Positions 56,759 through 64,000 of a DNA stretch of 64,000 nucleotides are shown here, piece by piece. The position numbers were made by a program, and so were the translations under genes. How positions within the stretch are numbered: position 1 is the first letter of the stretch; the number at the start of each line of letters is the position of its first letter. The DNA is taken from the NCBI RefSeq assembly GCF_963853665.1, contig NZ_OY970459.1, positions 1,860,001 through 1,924,000 of the forward strand. Reading direction: 5' to 3'. The stretch is from Mycobacterium decipiens. Its GTDB lineage: Bacteria > Actinomycetota > Actinomycetes > Mycobacteriales > Mycobacteriaceae. The notes under the pieces are model-generated. The model searched no databases, had not been told where the DNA came from, and saw only the letters and a list, made by a program, of their open reading frames with translations.

Positions 56759-58675
56759 ATGCTGCAACAGATCCGCGGACCTGCCGATCTGCAGCACCTC
56801 TCCCAGGCTCAGCTTCGGGAGCTTGCTGCCGAGATTCGCGAGTTCCTGATCCACAAGGTCGCCGCCACCGGGGGACACCTGGGGCCGAACCTCGGTGTCG
56901 TCGAGCTGACACTGGCGCTGCATCGGGTGTTCGACTCGCCCCACGATCCGATCATCTTCGACACCGGTCACCAGGCGTACGTCCACAAGATGTTGACCGG
57001 ACGCTGCCCGGACTTCGAAAGCCTGCGCAAGAAGGGCGGGTTGTCGGGGTATCCGTCACGCGCCGAGAGCGAACACGACTGGGTGGAGTCGAGCCACGCC
57101 AGCGCGGCATTGTCGTACGCCGACGGGTTGGCCAAGGCGTTCGAGTTGGCCGGACACCGCAACCGGTGTGTGGTCGCGGTGGTCGGCGACGGCGCGCTGA
57201 CCGGCGGCATGTGCTGGGAGGCGCTGAACAATATCGCCGCCTCGCACCGGCCGGTAGTCATCGTGGTCAACGACAATGGGCGCAGCTACGCGCCGACGAT
57301 CGGAGGCGTCGCCGACCACCTGGCGAAGTTGCGGCTGCAGCCCGCCTACGAGCAGGCGCTGGGGAAGGGCCGTGACATGGTGCGCGCGGTGCCACTCATC
57401 GGTGAGGTTTGCTATCACGTCCTGCACAGCGTTAAGGCGGGTCTGAAGGACTCGCTGTCACCGCAGCTGCTGTTCACCAACCTTGGCCTGAAGTACGTCG
57501 GCCCGGTGGACGGTCACGACGAACGGGCGGTGGAGGTCGCGCTGCGCAGCGCCCGCGGCTTCGGCGGCCCGGTGATCGTGCACGTCGTCACCCGCAAGGG
57601 GATGGGTTATCCCCCGGCGGAAGCCGACCAGGCCGAGCAGATGCATTCCACCGCCCCGATCAATCCGGCCACCGGGCAAGCCACCACGATGGCGGGCCCG
57701 GGGTGGACGACGACCTTTGCCGACGCACTCATCGGGTACGCCCAACAGCGCCGCGACATTGTGGCGATCACCGCGGCGATGCCCGGCCCGACCGGGCTGT
57801 CGGCGTTCGGGCAGCGTTTTCCGGATCGATTGTTCGATGTCGGTATCGCCGAGCAACATGCGATGACGTCGGCGGCCGGGTTGGCGATGGGCGGGATGCA
57901 CCCGGTGGTGGCGATCTATTCGACGTTCCTCAACCGGGCGTTCGACCAGATCGTGATGGATGTTGCGCTGCACAAGCTGCCGGTCACCATGGTGCTGGAC
58001 CGGGCCGGGGTCACCGGTCCGGACGGCGCCAGTCACAACGGCATGTGGGACCTGTCCATGCTGGGCATCGTGCCGGGCATGCGGGTGGCCGCACCCCGCG
58101 ACGGCACCCGGTTGCGCGAGGAACTCGGTGAGGCGCTCGACATCAACGACGGACCGACGGCGATCCGGTTCCCCAAAGGCGATGTGGGCAAAGATATTCC
58201 GGCTCTTGCACGGCGGGCCGGCGTGGATGTGCTCGCGGTGCCGGCCGCTGGGCTGAACCATGATGTGCTGCTGGTGGCGGTCGGTGCGTTCGCGTCGATG
58301 GCGTTGGCGGTGGCCAAGCGGCTGCACAACCAGGGAATCGGGGTGACCGTGGTGGACCCGCGCTGGGTGTTGCCGGTCTGCGACGGTGTGCGTGATCTGG
58401 CGGTGCAGCACAAGCTGCTCGTGACGCTGGAGGACAACGGCGTCAACGGCGGTGTGGGGTCGGCGGTGTCGGCCGCTTTGCGGCGCGCGGAGATCGATGT
58501 GCCCTGCCGCGACGTCGGGTTGCCTCAGGGCTTCTACGAGCACGCATCGCGAGCCGAGGTGCTGGCCGATCTGGGGCTCACCGACCAAGACGTGGCCCGG
58601 CGGATCACCGGATGGGTTGCCGCGCTGGGGACCGGGGTATCCGCTTCCGACGCGATTCGAGAACATCTCGACTAA
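56759..58675 (+). CDS. dxs1: 1-deoxy-D-xylulose-5-phosphate synthase (Dxs1, Rv2682c orthologue)
   Basis: 638 residues, the H37Rv length. TPP-binding motif [18 protein letters not shown], catalytic [13 protein letters not shown] early, and [15 protein letters not shown] and [12 protein letters not shown] in the transketolase-type C-terminal half. It makes DXP, the first intermediate of the MEP isoprenoid pathway. ATG 56759; a longer open frame upstream lacks family support. Confidence 0.97.
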   Translation: MLQQIRGPADLQHLSQAQLRELAAEIREFLIHKVAATGGHLGPNLGVVELTLALHRVFDSPHDPIIFDTGHQAYVHKMLTGRCPDFESLRKKGGLSGYPSRAESEHDWVESSHASAALSYADGLAKAFELAGHRNRCVVAVVGDGALTGGMCWEALNNIAASHRPVVIVVNDNGRSYAPTIGGVADHLAKLRLQPAYEQALGKGRDMVRAVPLIGEVCYHVLHSVKAGLKDSLSPQLLFTNLGLKYVGPVDGHDERAVEVALRSARGFGGPVIVHVVTRKGMGYPPAEADQAEQMHSTAPINPATGQATTMAGPGWTTTFADALIGYAQQRRDIVAITAAMPGPTGLSAFGQRFPDRLFDVGIAEQHAMTSAAGLAMGGMHPVVAIYSTFLNRAFDQIVMDVALHKLPVTMVLDRAGVTGPDGASHNGMWDLSMLGIVPGMRVAAPRDGTRLREELGEALDINDGPTAIRFPKGDVGKDIPALARRAGVDVLAVPAAGLNHDVLLVAVGAFASMALAVAKRLHNQGIGVTVVDPRWVLPVCDGVRDLAVQHKLLVTLEDNGVNGGVGSAVSAALRRAEIDVPCRDVGLPQGFYEHASRAEVLADLGLTDQDVARRITGWVAALGTGVSASDAIREHLD

Positions 58676-58719
58676 GGCAGCGAGCACGGTCCAGGCCCGT
58701 CGAAGGCCCCAGCTACGTC

Positions 58720-60030
58720 CTAGTGGTCGTCGCCCTCGGTGCCGTCGGGTGTCCGGGTCAACGCCGTCGCCAGGATGGGGCCCACGAGGTCTCGCTGCCA
58801 GATCCGGGCCTGGCCGGCGCGCAGGTACTCCTCGACAGCGGCGGCGGGGTCCGGAAAATCTTGCGTGGCGGCTTCCCATTCCCAGCACAGCCGTCGCACC
58901 AGATCAGGTGAGACCAGGTTCTCCGTGGGTACCCCGACCCGTTGCGACACCTGGCCCAGCGCCGTGCGTGCCGCATCCAGCCGTGCGGCGGCTTCCGGCT
59001 TGCGTTTGATCCACCGCCCCGGCGGTGGCGGCCCGTTTGCCGGCTCGGCCACCTCCGGTGGATCTCGGTTTTCGCGCGCTGCCTGCAGCGCCGCCAACCA
59101 CACCGCGGCGCTACGACGCTGGTTGCGTCCGCCGAACACCGGCAACGCGACGAGGTCGGCGAGGGACTTCGGGTCGGCAAGGGCGGCGTCGATGATGGCC
59201 GAGTCCGGCAAGATCCGGCGCGGCGCGATGTCGCGGCGCTGGGCGATCCGATCGCGCGCCGTCCACAACTCGCGGACGGCGGCCAGGCGCCGGCGGTCAT
59301 GCACCTTGTGGATACCCGAGGTTCGTCGCCAGCGGTCCCGCCGGGCGACCGCCGGAACTGACCTTGATTCGAACGCCCGCAGGTGTTCGAATTCCTGTGC
59401 AGCCCAATCGGTTTTGCCTTGCTCGGCCAGCACCTGCGAGATCGCCGCGCGCAGTTCGATGAGCAGTTCCACGTCCAGTGCCGCGTAGTTCAGCCAGGCC
59501 GGGGGTAGCGGGCGTTTGGACCAGTCGGCCGCGCCGTGGCCCTTGGCCAATCCCAGCCCGAGCAGCCGCTCGACCATGGTCGCCAGGTTCACCCGATCGA
59601 ATCCGGCTAGGCGTCCGGCAAGTTCGGTGTCGTACAGCGCCGGCGGGCGCATACCGACCTCGGCCAGGCAGGGCAGATCCTGATCGGCGGAGTGCAGGAT
59701 CCACTCGTCGTCGTTGAGCACGGCAGCGACCGGCGCCAGCACGGTCAACGGGTCACCGCCGTGGCTGACCGGGTCGATCAGCACGGTGCCCGCCCCGGCC
59801 CGCCGGATCTGGACCAGATAGGCCCGGTTGGAGTAGCGGAAGCCCGACGCCCGCTCGGCGTCCACCCCGAACGGTCCGCGCCCGCGATCCAGCAGTTCTG
59901 CGGCCGCGGCGATTTCGCTGGCGGTCACACAGAGATTCGGCATCCCACCGGCAGGGTGGAGCAGCGGGGTGGGTTCGGGTTCCGTGCCGCCGGGCTCCGC
60001 ACCCCCCGCTTCGGACTGCTCGGGGCACAT
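58720..60030 (-). CDS. RNase D-like 3'-5' exonuclease with HRDC domain (Rv2681 orthologue)
   Basis: 436 residues from ATG 60030. DEDDy exonuclease motifs are visible: FGVDAERASGFRY (D-x-E), WILHSADQDLPCL (second Asp region) and LLNYAALDVELLIEL (Tyr/Asp region). An HRDC-like helical part follows (VRELWTARDRIAQRRDIAPR). It probably trims stable RNA. Its start lies 1 nt after the stop of the DUF3000 gene, so the two are coupled. Convergent with dxs1 (44-nt gap). Confidence 0.92.
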   Translation of the reverse strand: MCPEQSEAGGAEPGGTEPEPTPLLHPAGGMPNLCVTASEIAAAAELLDRGRGPFGVDAERASGFRYSNRAYLVQIRRAGAGTVLIDPVSHGGDPLTVLAPVAAVLNDDEWILHSADQDLPCLAEVGMRPPALYDTELAGRLAGFDRVNLATMVERLLGLGLAKGHGAADWSKRPLPPAWLNYAALDVELLIELRAAISQVLAEQGKTDWAAQEFEHLRAFESRSVPAVARRDRWRRTSGIHKVHDRRRLAAVRELWTARDRIAQRRDIAPRRILPDSAIIDAALADPKSLADLVALPVFGGRNQRRSAAVWLAALQAARENRDPPEVAEPANGPPPPGRWIKRKPEAAARLDAARTALGQVSQRVGVPTENLVSPDLVRRLCWEWEAATQDFPDPAAAVEEYLRAGQARIWQRDLVGPILATALTRTPDGTEGDDH

Positions 60031-60031
60031 G

Positions 60032-60613
60032 TCAGGCGCGTGACCGCGAGCCGAGGTCGGTGACCCCGGCTGGCGGCAGGCCCGCCGCGTGCTCCAGGAC
60101 ATCGCAGAACGCCTCGACATGGGCGCCCAGATCGGGGTTGGTCGCCGTCCATGACGCCCGTAGCTCCAGCTGGTGGGCGCGCGGCGGCCCGGAGATATCG
60201 CCGTATCGCACCGATGTGGTGGCGGTGACAGTGCCGCCCAGGGCCCGCACCTGATCGGTGCGCGCTGCCAGCGCGTCGACCAGCCAACTCCACGCCACCT
60301 CGGGTAGCAGGGGGTCGACGGCTTCACTCGAGTCCAGGTCGGCCTGGACATAGGCGACCAGGCGGATGGTGCCGTCCCACGCGTCGGAGCCGTCCGGGTC
60401 GTACAGCAGGATCAGCCGGCCGAAGGCGTCGCCCTCGGACCGCTCCGGGACGACATCGAGTTCGGGATGCTTGACCTCGGCTCCCAGCGCGTAGCTGTAC
60501 GGAGCTAGCCGCTGCGGCGGTCGGATAGGACCTAGTTCGATTTCCGGCCGTACGGTGACCGCGTTCATCGCCGCTACTGCTTCGCGGAATAGGGTCGGCT
60601 CGGCTGAGGTCAC
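60032..60613 (-). CDS. DUF3000 protein (Rv2680 orthologue)
   Basis: 193 residues from GTG 60613. Characteristic elements: RPEIELGPIRPPQRLAPYSY and GRLILLYDPDGSDAWDGTIR, LVAYVQADLDSSEA. The family is actinobacterial and usually paired with the RNase D-like gene, as here. Function unknown. The ribosome site is provided by a MIRU-like element directly upstream. Confidence 0.92.
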   Translation of the reverse strand: MTSAEPTLFREAVAAMNAVTVRPEIELGPIRPPQRLAPYSYALGAEVKHPELDVVPERSEGDAFGRLILLYDPDGSDAWDGTIRLVAYVQADLDSSEAVDPLLPEVAWSWLVDALAARTDQVRALGGTVTATTSVRYGDISGPPRAHQLELRASWTATNPDLGAHVEAFCDVLEHAAGLPPAGVTDLGSRSRA

Positions 60614-60685
60614 CAGCGCCGCTCCTCCTCATCGCTTCGTTCCCCGCAAGCGGGCGATACCCCCGCCGCATCGTCGGCGCGGGTC
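60614..60685 (-). repeat. Dispersed MIRU-like element upstream of the DUF3000 gene
   Basis: On the minus strand it reads GCCGACGATGCGGCGGGGGT, ATCGCCCGCTTGCGGGGAAC, GAAGCGATGAGGAGGAGCGG, clearly related to the element at 43016-43085. It ends a few bases before GTG 60613 and gives that gene its GAGGAGGAG ribosome site. It lies in the 131-nt gap after echA15 (same strand). Confidence 0.8.
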
Positions 60686-60744
60686 ACAGATTTCGACGGT
60701 AGACCTATCCGCGCACCCGCGTGAACAGGCGCGCCGAACTGTGC

Positions 60745-61560
60745 TCAGCTATCACGGCCGGCACCGAACCGTGCGGGGCGCTTCTCACGATGTGCGGCCA
60801 GTCCTTCCTGGACGTCGGGACCGCTGAACCCGATGAATTCCAGGCCGAGCGAGGTTTCGAAGGTGGGCCCGAACATGCGATACCAGTGATTGAGACTGCG
60901 CTTGGTCCAGCGGATCGCGTTTTGTGCGCCCTGCGCGAGGGTGTCAGCCAGGCGAGTCGCGGTTGCGAGTACTTCCTCATCGTCCACGCAGGTCGAGACC
61001 AGGCCGATGCGCTCGGCTTCCTCGCCGGAGAGCGTCTCGCAGGTCAGCAGGTAGTACTTGGCTTTGGCCATGCCGACCAGCAACGGCCAGCAGATCGCGG
61101 CGTGATCACCGGCGGCCACCCCGAGTTTGGTGTGCCCGTCGATGATTTTCGCGGTCCGGCCCGCCACCGAGATGTCGGCGAGCAACGCCACCACCAGGCC
61201 CGCGCCGACCGCCGGACCCCGAATCGCCGACACCACCGGCTTGTCGAAGTTGACCAGATTGAGCACCAGATCACGGGCCTCGCGCATAATCCGGACCCGG
61301 CCCTGGTAGTCACCAATGGTCTCCTCGATCAAATCGAAGCTGCCGCCGGAGGAAAACGCCTTGCCCTCCCCGCGAACCAGGACCACGCGCACCCTCGGAT
61401 CGCGATCGATCACCGGCCAGATGTCGGCTAGGTCGCCGTGCATCTGAGGCCCGACCGAGTTCAGGCCGGGCGCGTCCAGAATCACCTGCAGCACGCCGTT
61501 CTCGCTGGGCTCACACCGAAGGCTGGGGAAGTCGTCGTAGCTGACCGGCACGTTTCGCAT
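60745..61560 (-). CDS. echA15: Enoyl-CoA hydratase family protein (EchA15, Rv2679 orthologue)
   Basis: 271 residues. Crotonase fold with the oxyanion-hole segment [14 protein letters not shown] and a second at [20 protein letters not shown]. The Glu pair of classical hydratases is not obvious in the [13 protein letters not shown] region, so it may act on an unusual acyl-CoA. It begins the leftward run echA15-DUF3000-RNase D-like and is divergent from hemE. Confidence 0.92.
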   Translation of the reverse strand: MRNVPVSYDDFPSLRCEPSENGVLQVILDAPGLNSVGPQMHGDLADIWPVIDRDPRVRVVLVRGEGKAFSSGGSFDLIEETIGDYQGRVRIMREARDLVLNLVNFDKPVVSAIRGPAVGAGLVVALLADISVAGRTAKIIDGHTKLGVAAGDHAAICWPLLVGMAKAKYYLLTCETLSGEEAERIGLVSTCVDDEEVLATATRLADTLAQGAQNAIRWTKRSLNHWYRMFGPTFETSLGLEFIGFSGPDVQEGLAAHREKRPARFGAGRDS

Positions 61561-61612
61561 CGAGGTGATGTTACGCAGGTGCCGCCGCGCGGCCGTGGCA
61601 GCATTGAGTTCG

Positions 61613-62677
61613 ATGAGTATCCGTCGCGAGCTTCCGCAATCGCCCTACCTGGCCGCGGTCGCCGGCCGCAAACCGAACCGGGTGCCGGTGTGGTTCATGC
61701 GGCAGGCGGGCCGCTCGCTGCCCGAATATCGGGCGCTGCGCGAACGGCACAGCATGCTGGCCGCCTGTTTCGAGCCGGACCTGGCGTGCGAGTTCACCCT
61801 GCAGCCGACACGCCGTTACGACGTCGACGCGGCGATCCTGTTCTCCGACATCGTTGTGCCGCTGCGCGCCGCAGGCGTGGATTTGGACATCGTCGCCGAC
61901 GTCGGGCCGGTGATCGCCGACCCGGTGCGCACCGCAGCCGATATCGCTGCTCTGAAACCCCTTGATCAGCGGGCGATTCAGCCTGTGCTGCAGGCGGTTT
62001 CACTGTTGGTCGCGGCGCTGGGAGAGGTGCCGCTGATCGGGTTCGCGGGAGCGCCGTTCACGTTGGCCTCCTACCTGGTGGAGGGCGGACCGAGCCGGCA
62101 CCACGCCCGCACCAAGGCAATGATGCTGGCCGAGCCGGCGAGCTGGCATGCGCTGATGACGAAGCTGACCGACCTCACCATCGCGTTTCTGCACGGCCAA
62201 ATCGGTGCCGGGGTGGACGCCATTCAGGTATTCGACTCGTGGGCCGGGACGCTGTCGCTGGCCGACTACCGTCAGTACGTGTTACCGCACAGCGCCCGGG
62301 TATTCGGCGCGTTGAGCGAACATGCCGTGCCGATGACGCACTTCGGGGTCGGGACCGCCGAGTTGCTGGGCGCCATGTCGGAGGCGGTGCGCTTGGGTGG
62401 TCAGGCCAGCGTCGTCGGGGTGGATTGGCGGACCACACTGACCGACGCCGCCGCCCGCGTCGAGGCCGGCACCGCGCTGCAGGGCAACCTCGATCCGGTG
62501 GTGCTGCTGGCGGGCTGGCCGGCGGTGGAACGTGGCGCACGGGCCGTTGTCGACGACGGACGTCGCGCCGTGGACGCCGGCGCCGCCGGGCACGTCTTCA
62601 ACCTCGGCCATGGGGTGCTGCCGGAGACCGATCCCGGGGTGCTGGCCGAGTTGGTGTCGCTGGTCCATTCGCTATGA
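61613..62677 (+). CDS. hemE: Uroporphyrinogen decarboxylase (Rv2678c orthologue)
   Basis: 354 residues from ATG 61613 (TTG 61604 is possible). The family start [20 protein letters not shown] carries the substrate-binding Arg residues, and [17 protein letters not shown] and VFDSWAGTL are conserved. It converts uroporphyrinogen III to coproporphyrinogen III in heme synthesis. Its stop overlaps the start of the next gene (ATGA), so heme enzymes are translated together. Confidence 0.97.
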   Translation: MSIRRELPQSPYLAAVAGRKPNRVPVWFMRQAGRSLPEYRALRERHSMLAACFEPDLACEFTLQPTRRYDVDAAILFSDIVVPLRAAGVDLDIVADVGPVIADPVRTAADIAALKPLDQRAIQPVLQAVSLLVAALGEVPLIGFAGAPFTLASYLVEGGPSRHHARTKAMMLAEPASWHALMTKLTDLTIAFLHGQIGAGVDAIQVFDSWAGTLSLADYRQYVLPHSARVFGALSEHAVPMTHFGVGTAELLGAMSEAVRLGGQASVVGVDWRTTLTDAAARVEAGTALQGNLDPVVLLAGWPAVERGARAVVDDGRRAVDAGAAGHVFNLGHGVLPETDPGVLAELVSLVHSL

Positions 62678-64000
62678 CCCCGGCCGGCTCGTATTGTGTT
62701 GTGGGCGGCGGAATCTCGGGATTGACCGCGGCGTATCGGCTACGGGTGGCCGTCGGTGACGATGCGACCATCACGGTGTTCGACCCGGCCGACCGGCTTG
62801 GTGGGGTATTGCGCACCGAACCGGTCGGCGGACAACCGATGGATCTGGGCGCCGAGGCGTTCGTGCTGCGCCGGCCCGAGGTGCCGGCACTGCTGGCCGA
62901 GCTGGGCCTGTCGGGGCGGCAGCGCAGCACCACCGGCGCCCGGCCGCTGATCTACAGCCAGCAGCGGCTGCACCCGTTGCCGTCGGACACGGTGGCCGGC
63001 ATCCCGTCCTCGGCGACGTCGCTGGCCGGGTTGGTAGACGGCGCCACGATCGCGCGCATGGAGGCGGAACCAACCCGACCGCTGCGCTGGCAGGCGGGCA
63101 GCGATCCCGCGGCGGCCGAGTTGGTGGCCGACCGGTTCGGCGAGCAGGTTGTGGCCCGCTCGGTGGACCCGCTGCTGGGCGGGGTGTACGCGGGCGCGGC
63201 CGCGACGATCGGGCTGCGCGCGGCCGCCCCGAGCGTGACCGCGGCTCTCGACCGCGGCGCGGGCAGCTTGACCGACGCGGTCCGGCAGGGATTGCCACCG
63301 GCTGACGGCGGTCCGGTATTCGGCGCGTTGCAGGGCGGCTACCAGGTGCTGCTGGACGAGCTGGTCCGGCGCAGTCGGCCGCGGTGGGTGCGCGCGGCTA
63401 TCGAGAAGATCGGTCACGGATGGGAGCTGTACGACGAAACCGGGGCTCGTTGGCACGCCGACGCGGTCATCCTGGCCGTACCGGCACCGCGGCTGGCGCG
63501 CCTGATTGACGGCCTGGCCCCACGAAGCTTCGCCGCCGCCAGCCGGATAACGAGCGCGTCGTCGGTGGTGATGGCGCTCGCGGTGCCCGGCAATACCGCG
63601 CTTCCGGAGTGTTCCGGTGTGCTCGTGGCGACCGGCGAGCCGGTACACGCCAAGGCGGTCACCTTGTCGTCTCGCAAGTGGGGCACTGCCGGCGACGTTG
63701 CGCTGCTGCGGCTGTCTTTCGGGCGGTTCGGGGACGACTTGGCCGGCCGCGCGTCCGACGAGGAGCTGCTGGCCTGGGCGGTGGACGACCTGGCCACGGT
63801 GTTCGGTGTTGCCGTCGATGTGCTCGATGTCCGCGTGCGACGGTGGATGGACGCGATGCCGCAGTATGGGCCCGGCCACGCGGAGCTGGTGGCCGAGCTG
63901 CGGGCCGGCCTGCCACCGACTCTCGCCGTGGCGGGCAGCTACCTTGACGGAATCGGCGTTCCGGCTTGCATCGCCGCGGCAGGTCGGGCGGTCGCCGGCG
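62674..64000 (+). CDS. hemY: Protoporphyrinogen/coproporphyrinogen oxidase, partial (HemY/HemG, Rv2677c orthologue)
   Basis: The first 442 codons; the gene runs off the window. The FAD-binding start [20 protein letters not shown] and the nearby [14 protein letters not shown] are typical of the oxygen-dependent oxidase family, as is the C-terminal [20 protein letters not shown]. In actinobacteria this enzyme acts in the coproporphyrin-dependent heme route. Overlaps hemE by 4 nt. Confidence 0.95.
   Translation, partial: MTPAGSYCVVGGGISGLTAAYRLRVAVGDDATITVFDPADRLGGVLRTEPVGGQPMDLGAEAFVLRRPEVPALLAELGLSGRQRSTTGARPLIYSQQRLHPLPSDTVAGIPSSATSLAGLVDGATIARMEAEPTRPLRWQAGSDPAAAELVADRFGEQVVARSVDPLLGGVYAGAAATIGLRAAAPSVTAALDRGAGSLTDAVRQGLPPADGGPVFGALQGGYQVLLDELVRRSRPRWVRAAIEKIGHGWELYDETGARWHADAVILAVPAPRLARLIDGLAPRSFAAASRITSASSVVMALAVPGNTALPECSGVLVATGEPVHAKAVTLSSRKWGTAGDVALLRLSFGRFGDDLAGRASDEELLAWAVDDLATVFGVAVDVLDVRVRRWMDAMPQYGPGHAELVAELRAGLPPTLAVAGSYLDGIGVPACIAAAGRAVAG

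Overview
The window is a stretch of chromosome from a slow-growing Mycobacterium close to, but apparently outside, the M. tuberculosis complex. Gene content and order match the M. tuberculosis H37Rv segment from Rv2745c to Rv2677c, read in the opposite orientation. Many proteins (35-kDa antigen, SigB, SigA core, LexA, IdeR) look nearly identical to the H37Rv versions as I remember them, while RecX, DapF and HemE differ at many positions. That is too much divergence for a complex member. Rv numbers below are orthologue assignments from memory of those proteins and their order, not from a search.

Layout. 1-4.5 kb: the envelope-stress module clgR-pspA-pspM, then a leftward ephG/DUF5313 pair, a glycosyltransferase and a DUF3046 protein. 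4.5-9.1 kb: an FhuF-like gene divergent from recA, then recX, miaB and a membrane protein. 9.1-15 kb: a DUF349 protein, a receptor Ser/Thr kinase and two paralogous DMT-type membrane proteins; the kinase has no H37Rv counterpart that I know of at this site. 15-24 kb: LigB-like protein, miaA, dapF, hflX, fadE20, TerC and an LGFP-repeat protein. 23.9-26.6 kb: lexA divergent from chiZ-nrdR-Rv2717c. 26.6-34.6 kb: PhzF, hydrolase, PAC2, sthA, DUF4192, ideR, sigB, DUF3099. 34.6-44.2 kb: BrkB, RidA, sigA, ppgK, suhB, cei, DUF4193, DUF3093, dut, DUF3710 and MIRU-like repeats. 44.2-53.4 kb: hydrolase, OB-fold protein, DUF3159, the TrkA pair ceoB/ceoC divergent from an APC permease, an RNA methyltransferase and an ABC exporter operon. 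53.4-64 kb: two ArsB/NhaD permeases with a CBS protein, dxs, RNase D-like, DUF3000, echA15, hemE and the start of the protoporphyrinogen oxidase gene.

Functional themes. DNA-damage control is concentrated here: recA, recX, lexA, chiZ and nrdR, with SOS boxes at recA and lexA and matching RecA-NDp-type promoters at recA and chiZ. Transcription control is also concentrated: principal sigma factor SigA, SigB behind a SigE/SigH-type promoter, IdeR and ClgR.

The most informative features are differences from M. tuberculosis. RecA has no intein. The FhuF-like gene is intact (a small fragment, Rv2737A, in H37Rv). Rv2734/Rv2735c are absent between recX and miaB. The PE_PGRS47 gene is reduced to a 14-codon tail behind an intact DUF5313 gene. 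A kinase/DMT-paralogue block is present, and there are 58-bp and 55-bp MIRU-like tandem arrays. I found no CRISPR array, insertion sequence, prophage, tRNA or rRNA gene.
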